Part shown: piece after piece, positions 51,383 to 60,592 of the stretch
Position numbering within the stretch: the stretch's first letter is position 1
Layout: every line of letters starts with the position of its first letter
Origin: Streptomyces sp. NBC_00457
Lineage (GTDB): Bacteria > Actinomycetota > Actinomycetes > Streptomycetales > Streptomycetaceae
DNA length: 64,000 nucleotides
Direction: 5' to 3'
NCBI RefSeq assembly: GCF_036014015.1
Contig: NZ_CP107905.1
Span: 7,006,001 to 7,070,000 of the forward strand
Notes under the pieces: model-generated
Databases searched by the model: none
What the model saw: the letters and a program-made list of their open reading frames with translations, nothing else
Told to the model about the DNA's origin: nothing
Program-made: the position numbers and the translations under genes

Positions 51383-53072
51383 CCTTTTCCCGGACGTGGA
51401 CGTGGCCGTGTGCCTGCATTTCGGTCTGCAGCGTCTCGATATGACTCTGCTCGGTTTTCTGGAACTCCCCCCAAGTGCTGGAGAGTTCCCACTGGGTTGT
51501 GAACTCTTTGCGGGCATCGTGGTAGTACTGGCTGTCCTTGCGGTACATGACCTCGAAGGCGCTCATGCCGCGCAGGGTCCGGCCGTTCGGATCGGATGTG
51601 GTGTAGGGCTCGAAGAATCCGACGTCCGAGGTGAGAAGCGTCGATCCTGCGATGTCCATGGGTGTGACCCGAAGTTCGACGTGGTCGGGATACCTGTCCT
51701 TGAGCCGCTGATACGACTCGGTCACCTTGAGATATGCGTCGTTGTAGTAAGGACTCTTCCGCACCAGAGCCTCAATGTTCCCGTAGTTTCCGGGATCTGC
51801 CGTGGGGTCGCTGGGCAAGAAGGCTGCCAGAGTGCTCCAAGGACTGCTGATGATGACGTTGAAGTGCACCTTGCGGTCCAGCGCGGCGATGACCGGTTGG
51901 TAGAAGTCGAATTGGCTGAGGAAGTAGGAAGCGCCCGCGTGGGCGATGAGCCGGATGACGTTGTTTTCAGCCTGGAGGGCCGCCTTCTTGGCAGCGTTGC
52001 GTTGGCCGCTGTCCTGAGGCAGGTATACCTTCTCGATCTGGTACGCGGCCTTGCCGTCCGTCATCCCGGCAGCACGCATGTCCGCAAGTGCCTCCTGCAG
52101 GATGCGCGTCTGGGGATGTGCCCGGCCGAGGTCCAGGGAGGCCGTCGCGTAGTTCTTGGCCGCTTCGAGCGTTTCCACGGCGGCCCTGGTTCGTTCGTCG
52201 TCGACCCCGTCCCAGCCGCCCGCTGCGCCGAACTCGGCGACAGCGAGCGTGGCCTGAGCGATGATCGCCTCGCGGCGCTTGGGACCGAGTACCACCTGAG
52301 CCGTCACATGGAGGGCTTCCAGGTCGGTGAGGGCCTGCCCGTCCGGCTCGGACTCGTGCTGCGCGGCGGCTAAGGCGACTTGCGCGTCGATGGCCCGAGG
52401 GCTCAGGTTTCCGTCCCTTTCGACAAGGAGCCCCACCGATTCACTGAATCTGCCCAGCGCGCTGCGCAGATCCTCGGTGTCCCGATGGGTTCGGGCTATG
52501 GCGAGCTTCACGCGGTTGGCTGTCAGCCGGGCATCCAGGTCTCTCTCCCAGGGGTGTTCGGGCGCGGCAAGAGCCTTGTCGGCCCATAGGCCGGCGGCTT
52601 GCGCATCGCCCATCTGCAGACTTGCCTCGCTCAAGTTGGCAAGAATCGCGGAGATTTCATGGGTCTTGAACTGATGGGCCCGGTCGAGGGCGAACTTGAG
52701 CGTGGCCTTGGCCCGCATCAGGTCGCCGTGCGCCGCGAGCAGCGCTCCCAGCTGATTCCAGATTCCGGCGTCCGGGTACACAACTCGGTCGCTCTCGTCG
52801 AGTTCCATTTTCCGCAAGGTCGCGTTCGTCAAGTCCATCGACTCTTTCTTCATGCCGAGCCCGAGTAATGACTGGGCCAGGTCGATGTAAGCGCCGATGC
52901 TCTTCGGAACGTCCTCCCATGGAGCCGCACCAGTGGAGATCCGGTGGACGTAGTCGGTGAGGAGATCCTCGATCTCGACTCCGGGATGACTGCTCTGACG
53001 TGTCTCTTCTTCTTCCTCGCAGGCCCTCTCCGCCATCGAGGTCGCTTCGTCGAGGCTACGGATCCCATCCAT
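51354..53072 (-). CDS. TPR-repeat protein with C-terminal sensor-like domain
   Basis: A 572-aa cytosolic protein from ATG 53072, 2 bases after the stop of the upstream gene. Helical TPR-like repeats occupy about 40-330 (WNQLGALLAAHGDLMRAKATLKFALDRA; LANLSEASLQMGDAQAAGLWADKAL). The C-terminal domain (about 375-555) reads NNVIRLIAHAGASYFLSQFDF, FNVIISSPWSTLAAFLPSD, VELRVTPMDIAGSTLLT and VGFFEPY, resembling the phospholipase-D-like/DUF5919 sensor regions found in Streptomyces regulators; this call is low-confidence and lacks HKD catalytic motifs. A TTA codon at 52371-52373 implies bldA control. Coupled to the pseudo-trypsin gene. Confidence 0.72.
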   Translation of the reverse strand: MDGIRSLDEATSMAERACEEEEETRQSSHPGVEIEDLLTDYVHRISTGAAPWEDVPKSIGAYIDLAQSLLGLGMKKESMDLTNATLRKMELDESDRVVYPDAGIWNQLGALLAAHGDLMRAKATLKFALDRAHQFKTHEISAILANLSEASLQMGDAQAAGLWADKALAAPEHPWERDLDARLTANRVKLAIARTHRDTEDLRSALGRFSESVGLLVERDGNLSPRAIDAQVALAAAQHESEPDGQALTDLEALHVTAQVVLGPKRREAIIAQATLAVAEFGAAGGWDGVDDERTRAAVETLEAAKNYATASLDLGRAHPQTRILQEALADMRAAGMTDGKAAYQIEKVYLPQDSGQRNAAKKAALQAENNVIRLIAHAGASYFLSQFDFYQPVIAALDRKVHFNVIISSPWSTLAAFLPSDPTADPGNYGNIEALVRKSPYYNDAYLKVTESYQRLKDRYPDHVELRVTPMDIAGSTLLTSDVGFFEPYTTSDPNGRTLRGMSAFEVMYRKDSQYYHDARKEFTTQWELSSTWGEFQKTEQSHIETLQTEMQAHGHVHVREKVRRGEVPLP

Positions 53073-53074
53073 GG

Positions 53075-53749
53075 TCAGTTTCCCCCTCGTGGGCGCCCAT
53101 TCGGATGGGGCCGGTTCCATTGGGCGTCGATGTACCCTTTCCTGGAATTATTCCTTGACCTTCCGTTCCCGGAACTCCGTAGTAGCCGGATTATTTCCGA
53201 CATGGAGACGGCGAACGCTTCATTGTTCTCGGTCGGTTGATTCCTTCGCGGCTCGACGAGCATGCCCAGGACCACGGGAGGGGATTTCGACGGATGGCGC
53301 TCGATGGGGCCGCCTGCATAGGTGCTGTAGTCGTCGATCTGGCCTTCGCAGCGGAGCCGCATTGCTTTCACTTTGAGGTCGGGCGTCTTGTAGTACTCGG
53401 AGTTCGCCTCGATGATCGTGCCTGTCAGGGGTTTGTTGGCGCGGGGCGACGCTGTTGTTCGCCAGGCGTTCCCCTTCCTGGGGTTCTCGAAAAGAATTCT
53501 CCGCAGTGGCTCCCTGGTGCCGTTCAGTTCGATCCTGAGCAGTGCCAGGTCCGACGGTTTGTTGCACCGCACGATGGAAACCGGGGTCCCGTCCTTGAGG
53601 TGAAGGGGTGGCTTTGTCGCGGAAACATCGTGACCGAGTTTTTCCCGCAGGAGATGGAAAGCCGTATAGGCGAACGCCCGTTCGGTTCGCAAGGCGAATC
53701 CGACACGTTCCCCGTTGGCGTAAATGTCGATCAGGTGTTCGTTCTGCAT
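53075..53749 (-). CDS. Trypsin-fold protein lacking the catalytic serine
   Basis: A 224-aa protein from ATG 53749 (MQNEHLIDIYANGERVG). Pattern of a chymotrypsin-like domain without signal peptide: GFAL strand, His32 in YTAFHLL, Asp67 in SDLALLRIE, and YAGGPIE (145-150) where GDSGGP is expected, so Ala145 replaces Ser. VVLGMLVEP is the last barrel strand. It is probably an intracellular pseudoprotease used for binding. Such domains appear in bacterial conflict systems beside TPR proteins. The homology is by motif reading, not alignment. TGA is 2 bases from the TPR ATG. Confidence 0.55.
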   Translation of the reverse strand: MQNEHLIDIYANGERVGFALRTERAFAYTAFHLLREKLGHDVSATKPPLHLKDGTPVSIVRCNKPSDLALLRIELNGTREPLRRILFENPRKGNAWRTTASPRANKPLTGTIIEANSEYYKTPDLKVKAMRLRCEGQIDDYSTYAGGPIERHPSKSPPVVLGMLVEPRRNQPTENNEAFAVSMSEIIRLLRSSGNGRSRNNSRKGYIDAQWNRPHPNGRPRGGN

Positions 53750-53907
53750 TGCAGTACGGCTCCCCCCGTCTGACCGGTCATGCGATCCAGGCGTCCCGCC
53801 CTGGGAAGGCAATGCTAGCCATGATCAGAATTCCTGGTCGACCTGTTCTTCGGAAATGTCTCTCTTGATGCGGAAGGGGTGACGGTGGCGGTCTTTTCCG
53901 GTCGAGT

Positions 53908-54441
53908 TCAGAGGAAGAGCCTTCTGATCCACTTCTTCTGTTCCCTCTGGTGAACGTGAACGTCGGCGAGCAGAAGTTCCAGCAGTTCACGGTCGGCCGC
54001 CCTCGACTCCTTGACGAATCTCGCGAACCTCTGCCACCGCTTGTCGGCCTCCAAGCGGATGTCCTCGCCCTGGTTGTGCCACTGCTCCCATGCCTCCTGC
54101 CACTTGTCGATCCCGTCGAAGGACTTCTGGCAGGCCAGGCGCAAGGGCTCGGAACTGTAGAGCTCGATGCGTGCCACGAGTGTGACGGCGGCGTTCTGCG
54201 CAGTGGCTCTGCGCTCCTCGCTGTCCGGGAGTTCGCCGGTCAGCCGTGCCTGTGCGCGCATGCGGGCGAACGCGTGGATGGTGCTCATCAGGTCGGCGTA
54301 GGTGTCCACTCGGCGATCCCAGAGCCGCCGCTCCTGGTCTCTCCTCGTTGTCGCACGCTGAGTGAGCCAGGCGGCGCTCAAGGTCGCCGTCGCGCCCAGT
54401 GAAGTGCCTATGATCGCGGCCTCGGCCGGCGAGATGCTCAC
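53908..54441 (-). CDS. Membrane-anchored helical protein, unknown function
   Basis: A 177-aa protein if started at GTG 54441. A short N-terminal hydrophobic helix (AAIIGTSLGATATLSAAWL) precedes a long charged helical region (RATTRRDQERRLWDRRVDTYADLMSTIHAFARMRAQ, KWQEAWEQWHNQGEDIRLEADKRWQRFARFV). No known domain. Such short anchored helical proteins recur in actinobacterial genomes. First gene of the minus-strand trio 54441 to 51354; 158 bp before the pseudo-trypsin gene. No strong ribosome site. Confidence 0.6.
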   Translation of the reverse strand: MSISPAEAAIIGTSLGATATLSAAWLTQRATTRRDQERRLWDRRVDTYADLMSTIHAFARMRAQARLTGELPDSEERRATAQNAAVTLVARIELYSSEPLRLACQKSFDGIDKWQEAWEQWHNQGEDIRLEADKRWQRFARFVKESRAADRELLELLLADVHVHQREQKKWIRRLFL

Positions 54442-54699
54442 GCCGTCATGATGGCGTGGCGGTCGGGTGGACGGTACAACTCCGCCAGTGAGCGGGCCGA
54501 TCGAAGAATCATTCAGTTCCCGTACGACTCGGGATGCCGAGCAGCGCCCGCCGGAGCCCTGCCTGCAGTACGCCGAGGACGCCATGCTTCGCGCCTACCG
54601 CCTGTGAGGAAGGTCGGGAACTGGGGGCTGCATATCGGCTCGCGCGCATCGAGAGGCCGGAGCCGGAGGCGCCTCGGCCTGCTGACTGACCGTACGAAA
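54442..54699. other. Gap between island and pepN terminator
   Basis: Mostly unassigned. A plus-strand frame ends EQRPPEPCLQYAEDAMLRAYRL then TGA at 54605-54607, which reads like the C-terminus of a lost protein; nothing upstream supports a whole gene. Confidence 0.3.
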
Positions 54700-54730
54700 G
54701 GGGGCGCCCGGCATCGTGCCGGGCGCCCCC
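54700..54730. terminator. Perfect 14-bp stem terminator after pepN
   Basis: GGGGGCGCCCGGCA-TCG-TGCCGGGCGCCCCC lies 17 bases beyond the minus-strand pepN stop. Strong, symmetric, probably works both ways. Confidence 0.85.
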
Positions 54731-54746
54731 ATCGACGTACGACGGA

Positions 54747-57317
54747 CTACTGCACCGCGTCCGCAGCCTGCGCCTTCAGCGCCCGCTCCACGCCCGCCCG
54801 CGACTCCGAGACGAGCCGACGCAGGGACGCGTTCGGCTCGGCGGAGGTCAGCCAGGTGTCCGTCTTCGCCAGGGTTTCCTGGGAGACCTGGATGGTCGGG
54901 TAGAGGCCGATGGCGATCTGCTGGGCGATCTCGTGGGAGCGGGACTCCCAGATGTCCTTGACGACCTCGAAGAACGTGTCGGCGTACGGTGCCAGCAGCT
55001 CGCGCTGGTCGGTCTGGACGAAGCCCGAGATGACGGCTTCCTGGATGGCGTTGGGGAGCTTGTCGGAGTCGATGACCGACGCCCAGGCCTCCGCCTTCGC
55101 CTCCGGGGTGGGCCGGGCCGCGCGGGCGGTGGCCGCGTGCCGTTCGCCCGCCGCCGTCCTGTCCCGCTCGTACTCGCCCGCGATCTCCGCCTCGTCGAAC
55201 CGGCCGACGGCGGCGAGCCGCTGGACGAACGCCCAGCGCAGCTCGGTGTCGACGGCCAGGCCCTCGATCGTCTGCGAACCGTCAAGCAGCGCCTCCAGCA
55301 GGTCCAGCTGCTCCGGCGTACGAGCCGTCGCCGCGAACGCCCGCGCCCACGCCAGCTGGTGGTCGCCGCCCGGCGCCGCCGACCGCAGATGGGCCAGCGT
55401 GGCGTCGGTCCAGCGGGTGAGCAGGGCCTCGCGGGCGGCAGGGTCGGCGTACAGGTCGATCGCCAGCTTCACCTGGCGCTGCAGCGACTGCACGACACCG
55501 ATGTCGGACTCCTTGCCGATGCCGGACAGCACGAGGGAGAGGTAGTCGCGGGTGGCGAGTTCCGCGTCCCGCGTCATGTCCCACGCCGACGCCCAGCACA
55601 GGGCCCGCGGCAGTGACGCCTCGAAGTCGCCGAGGTGGTCCGTGACGAAGGACAGCGACTGCTCGTCGAGGCGGACCTTCGCGTACGACAGGTCGTCGTC
55701 GTTGAGCAGGACCACGTCCGGACGGCGCTTGCCGACCAGCTGCGGTACGGCCGTCAGTTCGCCGTCGACGTCCAGCTCCACGCGCTCGTCGCGGACCAGC
55801 TTGCCGGTCTCGTCGTCGAGTTCGTAGAGGCCGACCGCGATGCGGTGCGGGCGCAGCGTCGGCTCGCCCTTGGCGCCCGCCGGGAGCGCCGGGGCCTCCT
55901 GGCGGATGGCGAAGGAGGTGATGACGCCGTTCGCGTCGGTCTCGATCTCCGGCCTCAACACATTGATTCCGGCCGTCTCCAGCCACAGCTTCGACCAGGT
56001 CTTCAGGTCGCGCCCGGAAGTCTCCTCCAGCGCGCCCAGCAGGTCCGACAGGCGCGTGTTGCCGTACGCGTGCGCCTTGAAGTACGCCTGCACGCCCCGG
56101 AAGAACTCGTCCATGCCGACGTACGCGACGAGCTGCTTGAGGACGCTCGCGCCCTTCGCGTACGTGATGCCGTCGAAGTTGACGAGCACGTCGTCGAGGT
56201 CGCGGATCTCGGCCATGATCGGGTGCGTGGAGGGCAGCTGGTCCTGGCGGTACGCCCACGTCTTCATGGAGTTGGCGAAGGTCGTCCAGGAGTGCGGCCA
56301 GCGCGACTCGGGGGAGTACGCCTGGCAGGCGATCGAGGTGTACGTGGCGAACGACTCGTTCAGCCACAGGTCGTTCCACCACTCCATGGTGACCAGGTCG
56401 CCGAACCACATGTGGGCCAGCTCGTGCAGGATCGTCTCGGCCCGCACCTCGTACGCGGCGTCGGTCACCTTCGACCGGAACACGTACTGGTCGCGGATCG
56501 TCACCGCGCCCGCGTTCTCCATCGCGCCCGCGTTGAACTCCGGCACGAACAGCTGGTCGTACTTCTTGAACGGGTACGCGTAGTCGAACTTCTCCTGGAA
56601 CCACTCGAAGCCCTGCCGGGTCACCTCGAAGATCGCGTCCGAGTCGAGGTACTCGGCGAGGGAGGGGCGGCAGTAGATGCCGAGCGGGACGGACTGCCCG
56701 TTCTTCTCGTACACGCTGTGCACGGAGTGGTACGGGCCGACGATGAGCGCCGTGATGTACGTCGAGATCCGCGGCGTCGGCTCGAAGACCCAGGTGTCGT
56801 CCTTGGGCTCCGGCGTCGGCGAGTTGGAGACGACCGTCCAGCCGGCGGGCGCCTTCACGGTGAACTGGAAGGTGGCCTTCAGGTCCGGCTGCTCGAAGGA
56901 GGCGAAGACCCGGCGGGCGTCCGGCACCTCGAACTGGGTGTAGAGGTAGGCCTGGTTGTCGACCGGGTCGACGAACCGGTGCAGGCCCTCTCCGGTGTTG
57001 GTGTACGCGCAGTCGGCGACGACACGGAGGATGTTGCGGCCTTCCAGCAGCCCCGGCAGGGCGATCCGGGACTCCTTGAACACCTCGTCGGCATCCAGCG
57101 GATCGCCGTTGAGCGTGATCTCGTGGACGGTCGGGGCGACCAGGTCGATGAAGGACTCCGCGCCGGTTTCGGCGACGTCGAAGCGCACCGTGGTCACGGA
57201 CCGGTAGGTACCGCCCTCCTGCGCGCCGGAGAGGTCGAGATCGATCTCGTACGAGTCAACGGTGAGCAGCTTGGCTCGCTGCTGCGCCTCTTCGCGAGTC
57301 AGGTTGGTGCCAGGCAC
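54747..57317 (-). CDS. pepN: Aminopeptidase N (M1 family)
   Basis: An 856-aa zinc aminopeptidase, the usual length for the actinobacterial PepN. The exopeptidase motif GAMENAG (about 264-270) and zinc site HELAHMW with the distant Glu in NDLWLNESFA (HExxH-x18-E) are intact, followed by the long ERAP1-like C-terminal helices. It removes N-terminal residues from peptides in the cytoplasm. ATG 57317; divergent from the DUF1203 gene. Confidence 0.95.
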   Translation of the reverse strand: MPGTNLTREEAQQRAKLLTVDSYEIDLDLSGAQEGGTYRSVTTVRFDVAETGAESFIDLVAPTVHEITLNGDPLDADEVFKESRIALPGLLEGRNILRVVADCAYTNTGEGLHRFVDPVDNQAYLYTQFEVPDARRVFASFEQPDLKATFQFTVKAPAGWTVVSNSPTPEPKDDTWVFEPTPRISTYITALIVGPYHSVHSVYEKNGQSVPLGIYCRPSLAEYLDSDAIFEVTRQGFEWFQEKFDYAYPFKKYDQLFVPEFNAGAMENAGAVTIRDQYVFRSKVTDAAYEVRAETILHELAHMWFGDLVTMEWWNDLWLNESFATYTSIACQAYSPESRWPHSWTTFANSMKTWAYRQDQLPSTHPIMAEIRDLDDVLVNFDGITYAKGASVLKQLVAYVGMDEFFRGVQAYFKAHAYGNTRLSDLLGALEETSGRDLKTWSKLWLETAGINVLRPEIETDANGVITSFAIRQEAPALPAGAKGEPTLRPHRIAVGLYELDDETGKLVRDERVELDVDGELTAVPQLVGKRRPDVVLLNDDDLSYAKVRLDEQSLSFVTDHLGDFEASLPRALCWASAWDMTRDAELATRDYLSLVLSGIGKESDIGVVQSLQRQVKLAIDLYADPAAREALLTRWTDATLAHLRSAAPGGDHQLAWARAFAATARTPEQLDLLEALLDGSQTIEGLAVDTELRWAFVQRLAAVGRFDEAEIAGEYERDRTAAGERHAATARAARPTPEAKAEAWASVIDSDKLPNAIQEAVISGFVQTDQRELLAPYADTFFEVVKDIWESRSHEIAQQIAIGLYPTIQVSQETLAKTDTWLTSAEPNASLRRLVSESRAGVERALKAQAADAVQ

Positions 57318-57437
57318 GCGGTCATCTCCTCGATATGGGTGGCTTCGGCGGTTCGGTCATCCTTCCACGGGACCTGTGAGAAACGCGATGTCCGGTTCCC
57401 GCCGGTGAGCGGGCCGGACGCGCAGGACGCTGTTCGT

Positions 57438-57917
57438 ATGACGACGACGTACATCGCACGACCCATCACCCCCGTGACCCTGAAGGAGCTGCGTTCTGCT
57501 GACGATGCGGGGCGCGAGATGGTTCCCGTGACCGACGAGGAGGGCGGGGCGCCGCTGCGCTGCTGTCTGCGCCGCAGCGAGCCGGGGGAGCGGATCGCCC
57601 TCGTCTCGTACGCCCCGCTGCGCCGCTGGGCCGCCGAGACAGGAGCGGATCCCGGCGCGTACGACGAGCAGGGCCCGGTCTTCATCCACGCCGAGGAATG
57701 CCCCGGCCCCGACCCGGACGGCCACCCCTTCGCGCGCGCCCACCGCACCGTCCGGCGCTACTCTGCCGAGGGCCGCATCCTGGGCGGCGAGCTGGTCGAC
57801 GCGGTCGACGACGAGGCCTTCCGGAAGGCGTTCGACGACCCGGCCGTGGCGCTGGTGCATGTGCGGGCCGTGGAGTACGGGTGCTTCCTGTACGAGGTGC
57901 GGCGAGCTCCGCTGTGA
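57438..57917 (+). CDS. DUF1203-family protein
   Basis: A 159-aa protein from ATG 57438. LRCCLRRSEPGERIALVSYAPL, GPVFIHAEECPGP, VDAVDDEAFRKAFDDPAVALVHVRAVEYGCFLYEVRR match the DUF1203 family: small cytosolic proteins of unknown function. Divergent from pepN, convergent with asd. Confidence 0.82.
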   Translation: MTTTYIARPITPVTLKELRSADDAGREMVPVTDEEGGAPLRCCLRRSEPGERIALVSYAPLRRWAAETGADPGAYDEQGPVFIHAEECPGPDPDGHPFARAHRTVRRYSAEGRILGGELVDAVDDEAFRKAFDDPAVALVHVRAVEYGCFLYEVRRAPL

Positions 57918-57954
57918 GTGCCGCGATGTGTCGTTGGTCCGCTGCGGCTCCGTC

Positions 57955-57990
57955 GTGGCTGGTCGCGCAGTTCCCCGCGCCCCTAAGGGC
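57955..57990. terminator. Interspersed repeat with hairpin, bidirectional terminator (copy 2)
   Basis: Same 30-base core as 17934-17963, with hairpin GCGCCC-CTAA-GGGCGC. It lies between the convergent DUF1203 and asd ends. Confidence 0.7.
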
Positions 57991-58012
57991 GCTATTCCTC
58001 GGGTATGCGAAA

Positions 58013-58040
58013 GGGCCGGCCACCCGTGAGTGACCGGCCC
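58013..58040. terminator. asd terminator hairpin
   Basis: GGGCCGG...CCGGCCC stem immediately after the minus-strand asd stop (58053), adjacent to the repeat terminator. Confidence 0.65.
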
Positions 58041-58052
58041 CGGCGCCGGGGA

Positions 58053-59802
<1,750 letters not shown>

Positions 59803-59803
59803 C

Positions 59804-60544
59804 ATGACCGCCGAACACAACGGCGCCGACGCGCTGATGGCCGCGCTCACCGACGAGCCGCTGACGGACGAGGCCCGCGCGGACGCCGCCTTCATGACCG
59901 AGCACGAGTCGGCTCTCGCCGATCTGGCGCTGCTGCGCGAGCAGTTGGGGGTCATCGGGGACGCGCTGGCCGCCGAGCCGGCGAAGAAGAAGGCCGAGAA
60001 ACCCGCGCCGGCGGTACGGCTGCGGAGGCGCCGGACGCTGAGGCTCGCGCTGGGCGGGCTCGCGGTGGCGTGTGCCGCCTCGCTGTTCGCGGGGATGGGG
60101 TGGCTCGTCGTGCAGTCCGGGTCGGGGACGACGGACGACAGCGGCTCGCTGGCGGACAGCAGCGGCTCGGACAGCGCGGCGAAGCCGGAGAACGACGACG
60201 CCTCGGGAAAGGCGGAGAGCACGTCGAAGAGCCGCGCCCGCTACCTCGCCTGCGCCCGCCTCGTCGTCGAGGGCACGGTCACCGCCGTGGTGCCGGTCCC
60301 CGGCACCGCACAGGAACGCGTCACCCTGGACGTCACCCGCTCCTACAAGCCCGCCAAGGGAGAGGACAAGGCCGTCTTCGTCATGGACGAGGACATCCTC
60401 GACAAGGGCGACCACGCCCTGATCGGCCTCCAGCGGAACGCGGCCTCGCCCGACCTGTGGGCCGTCGGCAGGAAGGACATGGCCCGGGAACGCACCTGGA
60501 TCACCAGGGCCCTCCCCGAGTCCCGCACCCTCACCTGCGAATGA
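59804..60544 (+). CDS. Putative transmembrane anti-sigma factor
   Basis: A 246-aa protein from ATG 59804, 1 base after the sigma stop. A cytosolic helical N-domain (ADAAFMTEHESALADLALLREQLGVIG) precedes one TM (LALGGLAVACAASLFAGMGWLVV), a Ser/Asp-rich spacer and an exported beta domain (YLACARLVVEGTVTAVVPV). No HxxxCxxC zinc motif, so it is not a ZAS-type anti-sigma. The role is inferred from pairing. Confidence 0.7.
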   Translation: MTAEHNGADALMAALTDEPLTDEARADAAFMTEHESALADLALLREQLGVIGDALAAEPAKKKAEKPAPAVRLRRRRTLRLALGGLAVACAASLFAGMGWLVVQSGSGTTDDSGSLADSSGSDSAAKPENDDASGKAESTSKSRARYLACARLVVEGTVTAVVPVPGTAQERVTLDVTRSYKPAKGEDKAVFVMDEDILDKGDHALIGLQRNAASPDLWAVGRKDMARERTWITRALPESRTLTCE

Positions 60545-60548
60545 GAAA

Positions 60549-60578
60549 GGGGCGGGCGCCCTTTCGGACGCCCGCCCC
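60549..60578. terminator. Bidirectional hairpin terminator
   Basis: GGGGCGGGCG (60549-60558), 10-base loop, CGCCCGCCCC (60569-60578), between the convergent ends at 60544 and 60593. Confidence 0.85.
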
Positions 60579-60592
60579 AGCAGCCGTAACGA

